From Paracoccus subflavus (GTDB lineage: Bacteria; Pseudomonadota; Alphaproteobacteria; Rhodobacterales; Rhodobacteraceae): DNA of 64,000 nt. The notes under the pieces were generated by a model. It was not told where the DNA came from and made no database searches. It saw nothing but the letters and a program-made list of their open reading frames with translations. The stretch lies in assembly GCF_004310345.1 (NCBI RefSeq), contig NZ_SISK01000001.1, positions 1 to 64,000 on the forward strand. The letters run 5' to 3'. This document shows, in pieces, positions 17,280-25,459 of the stretch; positions within the stretch are counted from its first letter, which is position 1; each line of letters begins with the position of its first letter. A program made the translations under genes and the position numbers.

Positions 17280-19696
17280 CACATGCCCCTCCGCCCGAGC
17301 GAGACCGCACGGGCGATGTCTGCCGCGACTTGCGTGCGGGATTGCCGAAAGCTCTCGGCGTCGCGCGCCATGATGGTGACGTTGACCCCGCCGCCCGCGC
17401 CGTAGCTCTGTGCCTCCCGCCGCGACAGCACCCGCTCGCCGCGCTGCAGGATCGCGGGCACCTCGTCATGGCGGAGGCCGGCCATGCCGCCGGAATGCAT
17501 CCGCGGCGCAGCGGCGAAGGCCATCGCCGGGACCATGCGCGACGGCCCAGCCGATCCGACCATCCCGCCCGCATGCAGGACGTTGGCGAAGATGCCGCCC
17601 GCGCCGGAGAACACGCCGGAGAGCGCGTTTGCGATCGGCCCGAGGATGAACCGGCGCGCCGCCAGCTGGGCGAGGTCGGCGATCATCGACGTGACCATGT
17701 CGCGGAAGTCGAGCTTGCCGGTCTTCACGAACTCACCGACCGCGTTCTCCGCCGACTGGAAGGCGCCGACGAGGGTCTGGCCGATGTCGCCACCGATGTC
17801 GCGGGCCTTGCTGGCATAGTCCGATAGAGCGGCGGTGACGGCCTGCCAGCCGGTGACGGCCGCCTCGGTCGCGGGCTCCGCTGCCGCAGCAGCAGCCCCG
17901 GCCGCCGCACCCGCACCTGTTGCTGCGCGCCCGGCTTCACCAAGCGCCGTCTCCAGGCGCTCGGCCGCGCCGGTGGCCTCTGTCAGCGCATCCGCGCTCG
18001 CCTCGTCGGTGCCACGCACTGCTTCGCGCAGGGCCTGCCAGCTTTCCAGCGGGGCGCGGGCTCCCTCGGCCAGATCGCGCGCGGCGCCGCGATAGAGGTT
18101 CGCGGACTCGAGCGCCCGGTCCGCCGCCTCGGTCAGACCGAGGTCGGGCGCGGTGAGCGGGTTGTCCTCGAAGGCCCGGTCGAACGCCGCCTGCGCGGCG
18201 GTGGTCGCAGCGCTGGCCGCGCCCTCGAAACGGTTCTCGATCTCGCCGAGGTCGAGGTCGGGCACCAGCGAGATGCGCCGCTCGGAGCCGAGCGCTTCCA
18301 GCCCCTGGTTGATGCCACCGATGAAGCCGTTGATGCGGGAGACCACGCCGTTCAGCATCGCCTCGACGCCGTCGACCAGGCTGTTGGCGGCCTGGAACGC
18401 CAGATCGCCGACGGCGGCGGGCAGTAGACCCCAGATCGCCTTGATCGCCTCGTAGGCGCCCTCGAAGGTGTTCGCCGCCGTGTTGCCGAAGGCCACCACG
18501 CTCTCGATGGCGCTCTGCATGCCCGACGCGGCGTCGGCCTTCAGGTCGAAGAACATCGCCGTGGCGGCCGCACCCGCCGCAGCAGCGCCCATCTTGATCC
18601 GTTCCCAGACCTCGACCGCGACGTCCTTCAGAAGCGACATGGCCTCGCCAAAGCCACCCGCACCGGAGACGAGACGGGTGAACTGATAGACGAGCTCGCC
18701 CGCGCCAACGATCAGCGCCCCGATGCCGGTCCGGATCAGCGCCCCGCGCAGGACGACCAGCGCCGTGGCGAGGCCACGGACGGAAAGGGCAGCAGCGGCC
18801 ATGCCGGCGACCCAGCGGCCCGCAAGGAACGCCGCGAAGGTGGCGGCATAGGTGGTCAGGCGGCCGATGTTGTCGAAGAGACCGCGGATCGCGATGCCGA
18901 GCGGCCAGGTGCGGCTGGCGACCGCCGCCATGGCGTTGGCGACGGCTTCCAGTGCCGGGGCTGCGGCGACCGCGAGCTGGTTCGACAACCCGCGCCAGAT
19001 CAGCCCGAGCCTTGAGATGGCATCGTTCGTCCGCTCGATCTGGTCGGCGTCCTGCTCGGAGACGACGACGCCGAAGGCGAGGACGTCCTCCGTCGCCTGG
19101 CGCAGCGTCGCCGTGTCGATCCGGCTCATGGCGATGGAGCCTTCCTCGCCGAAGAGCTGCCCCGCGACCGCCGCGCGCTCGGCGGCGGGCACGAAGCTCT
19201 CGATGGCGGCGTTGATCGCGCCGACGCGCTGGTCCAGCGGCAGGGCGAACAGGTCTGACGCAGAAAGCCCGAGGCGATCCAGCGCATCGGCGGCAGGGCC
19301 GGTCCCGGCGGCCGCCTGGCTGAGGCGACGCGTCAGATCCTTGGTGGCCTGCTCGATGCCGGACATCGACACGCCCGCCAGCTCGCCCGCGCGCTCCAGC
19401 GTCTGGATCGAGGCGACGGTGGTGCCGAGGGACTGAGCGAGCTTGGCCTGCGCATCGACCGTCTGCAGACCGGAGCGGATCATCGCCACGCCAGCGGCGG
19501 TCGCGGCGGCAACTGCGGCAGCGGCGGCCACGCGCACCCGGCGCGAGAAGGCCGCAAGCCGGGCGGTCGCCGCCTCCATCTCGCGGCTCAGCCGCCCGAA
19601 GCCACGCGCCCCGGCTTCGCCCACGCCTTCCAGCTCGGCGCGCACCTGTCGCCCGCCGACCGCGGCGAGGCGGACGGACACACGCTTTTCAGCCAT
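17279..19696 (-). CDS. Phage tail tape measure protein
   Basis: 805 residues, rich in alanine and predicted helices, with hydrophobic segments around 55-75 and 270-340 and a C-terminal part rich in glycine (FSGAGGIFANVLHAGG, then HDEVPAILQRGERVLSRRE), the usual tape-measure ending. It sets tail length and is injected with the DNA. Its start overlaps the end of the chaperone frameshift frame by eight bases, as in lambda-type tails. The HDEVPAILQRGE motif is a good family marker. Confidence 0.93.
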   Translation of the reverse strand: MAEKRVSVRLAAVGGRQVRAELEGVGEAGARGFGRLSREMEAATARLAAFSRRVRVAAAAAVAAATAAGVAMIRSGLQTVDAQAKLAQSLGTTVASIQTLERAGELAGVSMSGIEQATKDLTRRLSQAAAGTGPAADALDRLGLSASDLFALPLDQRVGAINAAIESFVPAAERAAVAGQLFGEEGSIAMSRIDTATLRQATEDVLAFGVVVSEQDADQIERTNDAISRLGLIWRGLSNQLAVAAAPALEAVANAMAAVASRTWPLGIAIRGLFDNIGRLTTYAATFAAFLAGRWVAGMAAAALSVRGLATALVVLRGALIRTGIGALIVGAGELVYQFTRLVSGAGGFGEAMSLLKDVAVEVWERIKMGAAAAGAAATAMFFDLKADAASGMQSAIESVVAFGNTAANTFEGAYEAIKAIWGLLPAAVGDLAFQAANSLVDGVEAMLNGVVSRINGFIGGINQGLEALGSERRISLVPDLDLGEIENRFEGAASAATTAAQAAFDRAFEDNPLTAPDLGLTEAADRALESANLYRGAARDLAEGARAPLESWQALREAVRGTDEASADALTEATGAAERLETALGEAGRAATGAGAAAGAAAAAAEPATEAAVTGWQAVTAALSDYASKARDIGGDIGQTLVGAFQSAENAVGEFVKTGKLDFRDMVTSMIADLAQLAARRFILGPIANALSGVFSGAGGIFANVLHAGGMVGSAGPSRMVPAMAFAAAPRMHSGGMAGLRHDEVPAILQRGERVLSRREAQSYGAGGGVNVTIMARDAESFRQSRTQVAADIARAVSLGRRGM

Positions 19697-20009
19697 TGGG
19701 GCGTTCCATCTGTTCGTTGAGCTTGGCCACCATCACCGCTTCGATGACCGGCAGCAGTTCGGCCATGGCGAGCGGCGGCACGCCGAGCGCGTGACCGAGC
19801 GCCAGCGCTGCCGACATGTCCCAGCCGATCACGGCGCCGGGCAGGACGCGCAGTTGGCCGCCGAGGCGGCCGACGAGATCCCAGACCTGCCAACCCTCCG
19901 GTGTTTCCGGACGGTTCAGCCGCGCCGGGCAGTCTTCACACGCTTGCGCGCAGGCTTCGCAGTATCGCTCGCCCCCGCCGAAGGACCATTCGGCGAGAGC
20001 GCGGAGCCG
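19689..20009 (-). CDS. Tail assembly chaperone, -1 frameshift extension (T-like part)
   Basis: Open frame of 106 codons that has no good start codon before a Met about 60 codons in, yet codes a conserved-looking protein: a CEACAQACEDC cysteine cluster, then PETPEGWQVWDLVGRLGGQ, similar to small tail-assembly proteins (DUF7697 type). It is reached from the upstream chaperone frame by a -1 shift at 20009-20015. The predicted fusion is 115 + 106 = 221 residues. It ends eight bases inside the tape-measure start, the position of lambda T. Confidence 0.75.
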   Translation of the reverse strand, partial: RLRALAEWSFGGGERYCEACAQACEDCPARLNRPETPEGWQVWDLVGRLGGQLRVLPGAVIGWDMSAALALGHALGVPPLAMAELLPVIEAVMVAKLNEQMERPNG

Positions 20010-20353
20010 TTTTTTTCCTGCTCCAGCAGCAGGCCCTTGGAGACGTAGGTCAGCTGGAAGGCCTCGAAGATCGGCCAGACATCGAGCAGCGCGTCGATGG
20101 CCTCGGGGCTGGGGTCGATGGGCTTGCCGTCCGCATCGCCGATGCCCTCCCAGGCGAGCACCGCCCGACGCGCCAGCGCCTTGGCGAAGGCGACCGCGCG
20201 CTCCTCGTCGGAAGCCTCCTCCGGAACTGCCTCGACGGCGGGATCGCTGCGCGTGGCCACCATCAGGGCGGTGGCCAGTGGGCGCAGCTGCACCCGGACG
20301 CTGGGGGCGAGGTCGTGCCAGCGCGGCGCGTTGGTCAAATCGAGCGTGAGCAT
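19916..20353 (-). CDS. Tail assembly chaperone (G-like), zero-frame product
   Basis: 145 residues starting MLTLDLTNAPRWHDLAP, a typical opening for tail chaperones of alphaproteobacterial phages, with a conserved helical core and a low-complexity, basic C-terminus after the slip site. It would bind the tape measure protein and tube subunits during tail assembly. Only 18 bases separate its ATG from the stop of the IS110 transposase; no strong ribosome site is visible in that gap, so the insertion probably replaced or weakened the native one and may reduce tail assembly. Confidence 0.8.
   Translation of the reverse strand: MLTLDLTNAPRWHDLAPSVRVQLRPLATALMVATRSDPAVEAVPEEASDEERAVAFAKALARRAVLAWEGIGDADGKPIDPSPEAIDALLDVWPIFEAFQLTYVSKGLLLEQEKNGSALSPNGPSAGASDTAKPARKRVKTARRG
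20009..20015 (-). promoter_or_regulatory. Slippery heptamer A AAA AAC for -1 ribosomal frameshift
   Basis: On the minus strand the upstream gene reads GAA AAA AAC GGC; the last seven bases of the first three codons form A AAA AAC, one of the strongest -1 slippery sequences in bacteria. A shift of -1 puts ribosomes into the frame that continues to 19689. The zero frame ends at 19916, 93 bases after the slip site. This is the G/GT logic of siphovirus tail chaperones. Confidence 0.75.
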
Positions 20354-20371
20354 CAATAGTATCCGTTTTGA

Positions 20372-21304
20372 TCAAGGGTTGATTTCGGCCCATTTCCGGT
20401 CGTCCCGGATCAGGGCGTTGGCGAGGACGATGAGCTTTCGCATCACCGCCGTGATGGCGACTTTCCAGGGCTTTCCGGCAGCGATGAGCGTCCGGTGGAC
20501 TTGCTGGAGCGGGGCGTTGAAGCGGGTCGCGATCACAGCGGGCATGAACAGCATGCAACGGAGAGCAGTGCGGCCTCCGCCGATACGGGCCTTGCCCTTC
20601 CACGTTCCCGACTGCCGCGTGATAGGTGCGAGGCCTGCGAGGCTCGCAGCTTCCTTCGAACTCATCGCCCCGAGCTCCGGCATCTCGATGATCAGGGCGA
20701 TGGCGGCGACGGGCCCGACGCCGGGGATCGACGTCAGGATCTCGTAGCGCCTGGCGAGCCCGGGATCGGCTTTGATCCGGGAGCGCAGTTCCCTGTCGAT
20801 CTGCGCGATCTGGGTGTCGATCTGGCGAAGGCGCGCGCGCAGCTGCGCTAGGACGATCTTGTTGCGCGCCATGCCGATCCGGTTTCGGCAGGCCGTCCGA
20901 TCCTTGATCAGAGCAACCCGAGCGACATGCAGCTCCTTGATTTCGTGCAGTTCGTCAGTTTTGACCGGGGTCGCCTCGAGGCCGAGCACGGTACCCATCC
21001 GTGCAAGCATCTCCGCATCGACGCGGTCGGTCTTCGCTCCCTGTCCGGTAGCCTGCGCGAAGCGTCGCGCCCGTGCGGGGTTCACCTTGACGTTGTGATG
21101 GCCGAAAGCCGCAAGCGCGGCCTCCAGATCGCGGTGATAGCGCCCGGTCGCCTCGTAGACGACGCGGAGCGGTGCCGCCCCGAGCCACTTGCGCATGGCC
21201 TTCAAGCCGGACGCGTCGTTGCCGAAGCGGGCTCGTTTGCCGTCCGAGATACGGTAGATGTCGAGTGTGGTCTTCGAGATGTCGATCCCGATAGTGTCGG
21301 TCAT
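20372..21304 (-). CDS. IS110-family transposase (DEDD type)
   Basis: 310 residues with the RuvC-like DEDD residues: Asp8 in IGIDISK, Glu51 in YEATGRYH, Asp93 and Asp96 in KTDRVDA. The C-terminal Tnp20 domain has the helix-hairpin motif SIPGVGPVAA and the catalytic serine in ITRQSGTWKGKARIGGGR (Ser232). Complete for the family (about 300-350). ATG at 21304 is chosen because MTDTIGIDISK is the normal N-terminus; a 12-residue longer frame exists. These recombinases use a bridge RNA to choose target and donor. Confidence 0.95.
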   Translation of the reverse strand: MTDTIGIDISKTTLDIYRISDGKRARFGNDASGLKAMRKWLGAAPLRVVYEATGRYHRDLEAALAAFGHHNVKVNPARARRFAQATGQGAKTDRVDAEMLARMGTVLGLEATPVKTDELHEIKELHVARVALIKDRTACRNRIGMARNKIVLAQLRARLRQIDTQIAQIDRELRSRIKADPGLARRYEILTSIPGVGPVAAIALIIEMPELGAMSSKEAASLAGLAPITRQSGTWKGKARIGGGRTALRCMLFMPAVIATRFNAPLQQVHRTLIAAGKPWKVAITAVMRKLIVLANALIRDDRKWAEINP

Positions 21305-21513
21305 GGTCTTTTCGCCTCCTGGCCTTGTCATTCGGGGCAAGGACGCGAGGTCTTCCCCATGTATCCGTTCAGGACATTCGAAAAGGCGGGGGCGATCACA
21401 CTACTGACCGGCCCTCTCCGACCATCTCCACAACGATCCGTCCCCCGCCGCTGTCCGGCATATTTGAGGTGCCGGACAGCGGCTCCCGTATCGCACGGGA
21501 ACCGGGGGAAATC
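21305..21513 (-). ncRNA. Candidate IS110 bridge RNA region
   Basis: 209 noncoding bases upstream of the transposase, where IS110-group elements encode the bridge RNA (known from IS621 and relatives). It contains a perfect 13-bp hairpin, CCGCTGTCCGGCA (21448-21460) with TGCCGGACAGCGG (21470-21482) and a 9-base loop, and a smaller one, TCCCGT/ACGGGA, about 21484-21500. Strand is taken as that of the transposase. The RNA's exact ends and its target and donor loops are not resolved here. Confidence 0.5.
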
Positions 21514-22458
21514 TTAAGACAAGGTCTCCACATCGTTTACGAGGGTGGCGGTGCATATCCGGCCGACCACGCTGTCGCGCGCCGCCTGCCAGTCGAACGT
21601 CGCCTGCACGCCCTGCGGCCCGGAGATTTCGATGCGCGGGCGCGGCAGGTAGACGGCGTGCACGGTGAAGGTGAAGCTCTCGCCCGAGGGCAGGACGTAG
21701 GCGAACTCCATCTCGCAGGCCTCGCCGTTGATGGCCTGCGTCACCAGCGTCTGGTCGGCGAAGCGGACCTCGATCCGGCCGGTCAGCGCCGCGATGGACG
21801 GGTCCGCGCCGTCGATGCGGCCGTCGCTCCGGATGGTCTCGATCCGGTCGAGGTTGTTGGCATAGGTGATCTCGGCCGAGACCACGTTGCCAAGCGCGGT
21901 GCCGTTCCTCGAGATCGATCCGTTGAAATGGCCGAAGCGCTTCAGCTCCAGCGCGGCGGGCGTTCCGGCGCTTGTGGTCGTGCCCACACTCTCGCCCTGC
22001 GCCACCAGCCGCGCAGTCGCGGTCAGCAGCCCCGAGCGCTGCATCTGCCAGGTGATCTGGTCGAGTACACAGCCCGAGTACATCGCATAGCGCGGCACCT
22101 CCGGCATGCCGGTCTCGATCGACATCGACGGCAGCGTCCAGGACCCCGACTGGAACTCGTGGCTGTACGGGGCCTCCATGCCCGTGGTCGTCGGCGCACC
22201 GAACGCGGCCTTCAGCCAGAACCCGAAGGCTTCGGCGTCGAGAGGCACGACGACGTCGCCGTCGGCCGTCACCGCGTCCTTGATCGGCGCCAGCGGATCG
22301 CGGCCGTAGCCGAGCAGTTCCGAGTTCAGCAGCGGCTGCTCCGCACCGAGCGAGGTGCTGGCGAAGGGCATGCGGGTGAAGCCGCTGGCGGGCGGCGTTC
22401 CATAGGTCGTCTCGAATGCAAGCGCCATCAGCGCCCGCGCCCCCTGGGCTCGTGCCAT
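21514..22458 (-). CDS. Phage major tail tube protein
   Basis: 314 residues, opening MARAQGARALMALAFETTYGTPPASGF, the usual pattern of tail tube proteins of this phage group. The rest is beta-rich with an immunoglobulin-like look; it carries no catalytic motif. Position between the tail completion gene and the chaperone/tape-measure genes fits. The IS110 element lies immediately downstream, so this gene is the last of the upstream half of the interrupted tail operon. Confidence 0.82.
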   Translation of the reverse strand: MARAQGARALMALAFETTYGTPPASGFTRMPFASTSLGAEQPLLNSELLGYGRDPLAPIKDAVTADGDVVVPLDAEAFGFWLKAAFGAPTTTGMEAPYSHEFQSGSWTLPSMSIETGMPEVPRYAMYSGCVLDQITWQMQRSGLLTATARLVAQGESVGTTTSAGTPAALELKRFGHFNGSISRNGTALGNVVSAEITYANNLDRIETIRSDGRIDGADPSIAALTGRIEVRFADQTLVTQAINGEACEMEFAYVLPSGESFTFTVHAVYLPRPRIEISGPQGVQATFDWQAARDSVVGRICTATLVNDVETLS

Positions 22459-22482
22459 GGTGTTCTCCTCGGGTTGTCGGGA

Positions 22483-22902
22483 TCAGCCGAGCGGATCGGC
22501 CGTGGAATAGTGCAGCACCACCGGGATCACGGCAGCCTTCAGGCTCGCCGCGCCCTCGACCGGCAGATCGACCGGCCGCGGTGCTTCCGCCTCGACCCAA
22601 TCACAGAGCCCGCCCAGCGTGCGGTCGGCGGCGAGCGCCATGCCGACGCTGGCGGTCAGCGTGTCGAATGCGACGTCTCGGGTTGCGCCCTGCACGACCG
22701 CCTCGATCTCGGCCCGATGCTGGTAGTGATAGCAAAGGGGCGACAGCGTCACCTCGGGCTCGCCCGGTTCGCCATCGCGCAAGATCAGCAGACCCTCGGC
22801 TGGAACGCGCTCGGGCAGCACCTCGCCGCGGAGGGCAGTGGCGGGCAGCGCCGAGAGCCGCGCGTGCAGCGCGGCGAGGATGGTTTCGCGGGGAGTGGGC
22901 AT
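22483..22902 (-). CDS. Tail completion/terminator-like minor tail protein
   Basis: 139 residues, mixed alpha-beta, opening with a helix (PTPRETILAALHARLSAL) and containing the CYHYQHRAEIEAVVQG strand pattern of minor tail proteins that cap the tail tube in siphoviruses. The family was not identified with certainty; the call comes from size, fold pattern and position just upstream of the tail tube gene. A plus-strand gene begins 84 bases to the right. Confidence 0.6.
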   Translation of the reverse strand: MPTPRETILAALHARLSALPATALRGEVLPERVPAEGLLILRDGEPGEPEVTLSPLCYHYQHRAEIEAVVQGATRDVAFDTLTASVGMALAADRTLGGLCDWVEAEAPRPVDLPVEGAASLKAAVIPVVLHYSTADPLG

Positions 22903-22986
22903 GCGGAAAACCCGTAGGGATGCGTTGCTAGCTCTTCGCGCTCCGCCTATTCAGCAGCTTCAAACGAGAGCGTTGGAGATAGTCTC

Positions 22987-23478
22987 TTGTCCGAAAAACA
23001 GGATCATGCGGCCGAAGACGCGCGAGAGATCTGGAACATTCTTCAGACGGCGAAATGCATGGCCCGCTATGACAAGATCAGCCACGAAATCTTGGCTGAA
23101 CTCCTGGTCTCGATCGCAACCGGCGGCGAGGTGATTGGCGGGAACAACCGCGGATCCGATGTTCGCTCCCCGCAATTTGGCCTCATTGAAGTTAAATCGC
23201 GGATCCTCGGCACCGATGGCCCTTACCCCCGCGTTTCGTTGAAGCAGCACAATCTCGACAAGGCGGACTGGTTCGCGGCAGTTCGGTGGCACCGCAACTA
23301 TGCCCTCTATGACGCGGTCATGCTCCCCAAGCTCGTCGCTCGGGAACTCTACGAGAAGAAGAGGCAGGCGACCGGGCTGGCGCATATTGGCTGGGCTGAT
23401 TGGTCGTCAGCTGTGGGCGCTAAAAACATTCGGGCGGAATGCGAAGATGTGATGCATGGGTTGCGTCAGAACCGCTGA
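22987..23478 (+). CDS. Plus-strand cargo gene in the tail operon, PD-(D/E)XK-like
   Basis: 163 residues, on the opposite strand to every neighbour. The stretch GSDVRSPQFGLIEVKSRIL has the D-(x)n-E-x-K arrangement of PD-(D/E)XK nucleases, preceded by a helix and followed by charged, aromatic-rich sequence (ADWFAAVRWHRNYALYDAV). The protein is small for a restriction enzyme and has no other recognised domain. Start TTG with GGAG about 9 bases upstream. Its 3' end overlaps the convergent DUF6441 gene by 13 bases. Placement and lower GC feel mark it as a moron. Nuclease activity is inference; a defence or superinfection-exclusion role is possible. Confidence 0.7.
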   Translation: MSEKQDHAAEDAREIWNILQTAKCMARYDKISHEILAELLVSIATGGEVIGGNNRGSDVRSPQFGLIEVKSRILGTDGPYPRVSLKQHNLDKADWFAAVRWHRNYALYDAVMLPKLVARELYEKKRQATGLAHIGWADWSSAVGAKNIRAECEDVMHGLRQNR

Positions 23479-24095
23479 TCCACCCAGTTCGCCACGATCA
23501 GCCCCGGCACGCCGTCCAGCGTCCGGTCCGCATCCCGCGCCAGGTCCAGCCGCTTCGGCAGCTTGACCTGAGGCACGAGCAGGAAGATCGGCGCGGTGAC
23601 CTTGCCGCGTCCCGTCTTCGAGCGCGATACGACCGCCTGGCCCTTCGTGTTCAGCCGCCCCTCCGCCACCAGCAGGCTCGGGCCCGTGCGGCGATAGACG
23701 AAGCGTAGGCGCAGGCCGCGGCGGCGCTCCCATTCGCCGGGTGTTATCCGACCACCGCGCAAAGACTTCCCTGCCGCAGGCAGCGGGATCGCGAGCCAGA
23801 ACCCGTTCTTCGAGCGGATCAGCGGCCCGGTGTCATGCGCGCCGACGATGACCGGGGCCTTCGACCAGACCAGCGCCGCGGCGTCCAGGCTCTCGCCCGA
23901 CCGCGGGAAGTTCTGGCTCCGGATCGAGTTGGCCAGCCGGGGCCCAAGCCCCGCGCCGGTGATCTGCAGCCTCCACGCGGTCTTCAGCCAGGTTCCGGCC
24001 TCGCGCATGGCGGCCGTGACAGCGCGTTCGCCCGCCGCGACTTCGGCCGCCATCATCGCGACGATGTCGGGATCGATGTCGAGCTTCAGTTTCAC
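23466..24095 (-). CDS. DUF6441-family phage protein (tail/neck)
   Basis: 209 residues, beginning with an acidic helix (MKLKLDIDPDIVAMMAAEVAAG) and continuing with a beta-rich central part (SKAPVIVGAHDTGPLIRSKNGFW). Proteins of this type (DUF6441) occur between head and tail genes of alphaproteobacterial siphoviruses and may be head-tail connectors or tail adaptors. ATGA overlap with the gene upstream. Confidence 0.7.
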   Translation of the reverse strand: MKLKLDIDPDIVAMMAAEVAAGERAVTAAMREAGTWLKTAWRLQITGAGLGPRLANSIRSQNFPRSGESLDAAALVWSKAPVIVGAHDTGPLIRSKNGFWLAIPLPAAGKSLRGGRITPGEWERRRGLRLRFVYRRTGPSLLVAEGRLNTKGQAVVSRSKTGRGKVTAPIFLLVPQVKLPKRLDLARDADRTLDGVPGLIVANWVDQRF

Positions 24096-24403
24096 GCGGG
24101 CCTCAGATCGACGGTCCAGACCAGCCGCTCGCGATCGCGCACCGGCTCGCCCTGAATGAGGAAGGCGTCGCCGTCGATTTCCAAGCGGTCACCGGGACGC
24201 GGATTCGGCACCTCGGCGACGCGCAGGTCGATGCGGGTCGTTTCCGACCAGATGCGCGCCTCGCCGAAGCCGGTTACCTCGTCCGTACGGCGAGTGACGA
24301 CGCGGACGAGGACCGGAGTGCCACCGTCCGCGACATAGACGCCGTCGCGGGCGATGTTGCCGTCCGCGAAGAGCGCGTCGAGTGCCGCGACGACCGCGAT
24401 CAT
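24092..24403 (-). CDS. Small head-tail joining protein
   Basis: 103 residues starting MIAVVAALDALFADGNIARDG, with a beta-strand-rich remainder (YVADGGTPVLVRVVTRRTDE; RLEIDGDAFLIQG). This resembles lambda FII-like and phage head-tail joining proteins that close the portal. It overlaps the major capsid gene stop (TGATG at 24403) and the DUF6441 start, so it belongs to the head operon. The sequence-level family match is uncertain. Confidence 0.6.
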   Translation of the reverse strand: MIAVVAALDALFADGNIARDGVYVADGGTPVLVRVVTRRTDEVTGFGEARIWSETTRIDLRVAEVPNPRPGDRLEIDGDAFLIQGEPVRDRERLVWTVDLRPA

Positions 24404-25416
24404 CAGGTCCGTCGTGCCGAGCGCAGCACCTGCGGGCGGGTGCAGATCGGGAGCGGATTGCTCTCGATTTCGAGCCGTACCCATTCGTCGCGGTCCCGGT
24501 CGGGGATGGTGCGGGCGTAAAGCGGCTGACCGAGCGTATTGACCGTTTCGAAGGTGTCGGCCGGGGCGTAGTAGATCTCGAACAGGCCCTCGATGCCCTC
24601 GGGAAAGAAGAAGGCTTTGTCGGTCGGCACGCCGAAGCCCACTCCACCTCGATAGCGGCGGAAGGTGATGCCGCCGAAGCTGACTTCGTCGGCGACACGG
24701 CCGCGCAGATCGGCCGCGGCGGCGGTATTGAGATAGGTCTCCCGGACCTCCTTGTGCGCCACCAGATCGGCGAAAAAGGCCGAGCCGCATTCGGCGCGCA
24801 CCTGCACCGCGCCCGCCGAGAGCCCGCCCATTGATGCCTCGACATCCTCGATCAGCGCCTGGCAGCGCTTGCGAAGCGCTCCCGAGGCGGGGCTCGCGTT
24901 GTCTAGGTCGAAGTCGATCTCTGCGGCGGGGCTAATGCCGAACTCGGTGAAGTAGTTCACTACCGTGGCGTTGTCCTTCGGGTCCTTCACGATCCCTTGG
25001 ATGCCGTTAAGCAGATGGTACTCGAAGGTGGTCTCGGCGTCCTGACGCAGCTTGCGCAGCCGGTAGGCCACCTCTGTCTGGACCTGCTGGGTTGCGCTCT
25101 CCGAGCCGAAGTCGCGGACCGACTGGATCTCGGAGGCCCAGAGCACGTCCTGCTTCTTGAACTGGCGGCAGACGAAGGCGCGCATCTCGCGCCGGTCCGG
25201 CACCTGCTGCTCGTACGCCGAGCCGCGTTCGGAGAACGGGATCAGCGAGAGCGTGCCGTCGCGGCTCTCGATCACGACGGTGCGGGACCGCACGCCGCGC
25301 GGCGAGAAAAGATTCGAGCCCGAGAGCAGCGCCGGCTTGAATGGGATGTTCTCGAGCGCGCGAGTGAGTTCGACGATGGTGAAGGCATCGCCTTCGAAGA
25401 TGTTCATGGTGGCCAT
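24403..25416 (-). CDS. Major capsid protein (lambda gpE family)
   Basis: 337 residues, close to lambda gpE (341). Recognisable family features include the opening NIFEGDAFTIVELTRALENIPF and the N-terminal segment LLSGSNLFSPRGVRSRTVVIESRDG, with the middle HLLNGIQGIVKDP and C-terminal YYAPADTFETVNTLGQPLYA. It forms the HK97-fold capsid shell. It follows the decoration protein and protease genes, the lambda head order. Confidence 0.92.
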   Translation of the reverse strand: MATMNIFEGDAFTIVELTRALENIPFKPALLSGSNLFSPRGVRSRTVVIESRDGTLSLIPFSERGSAYEQQVPDRREMRAFVCRQFKKQDVLWASEIQSVRDFGSESATQQVQTEVAYRLRKLRQDAETTFEYHLLNGIQGIVKDPKDNATVVNYFTEFGISPAAEIDFDLDNASPASGALRKRCQALIEDVEASMGGLSAGAVQVRAECGSAFFADLVAHKEVRETYLNTAAAADLRGRVADEVSFGGITFRRYRGGVGFGVPTDKAFFFPEGIEGLFEIYYAPADTFETVNTLGQPLYARTIPDRDRDEWVRLEIESNPLPICTRPQVLRSARRT

Positions 25417-25459
25417 GGGAATGCCTCCGGTTCAGAAATTTCGGGGATGGCGCGCGGGG

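Larger units (their letters stand above)
20354..21513 (-). mobile_element. IS110-family element in the tail operon (approximate limits)
   Basis: About 1.0-1.16 kb between the tail tube gene (stop 21514) and the chaperone gene (ATG 20353), in a place where phage genes are normally a few bases apart. It encodes an IS110 transposase and has a long noncoding 5' end. The family lacks inverted repeats, so the exact ends cannot be read; a 9-bp direct repeat GTATCCGTT occurs at 20359-20367 and 21361-21369 and may mark a boundary or a core. Confidence 0.8.
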
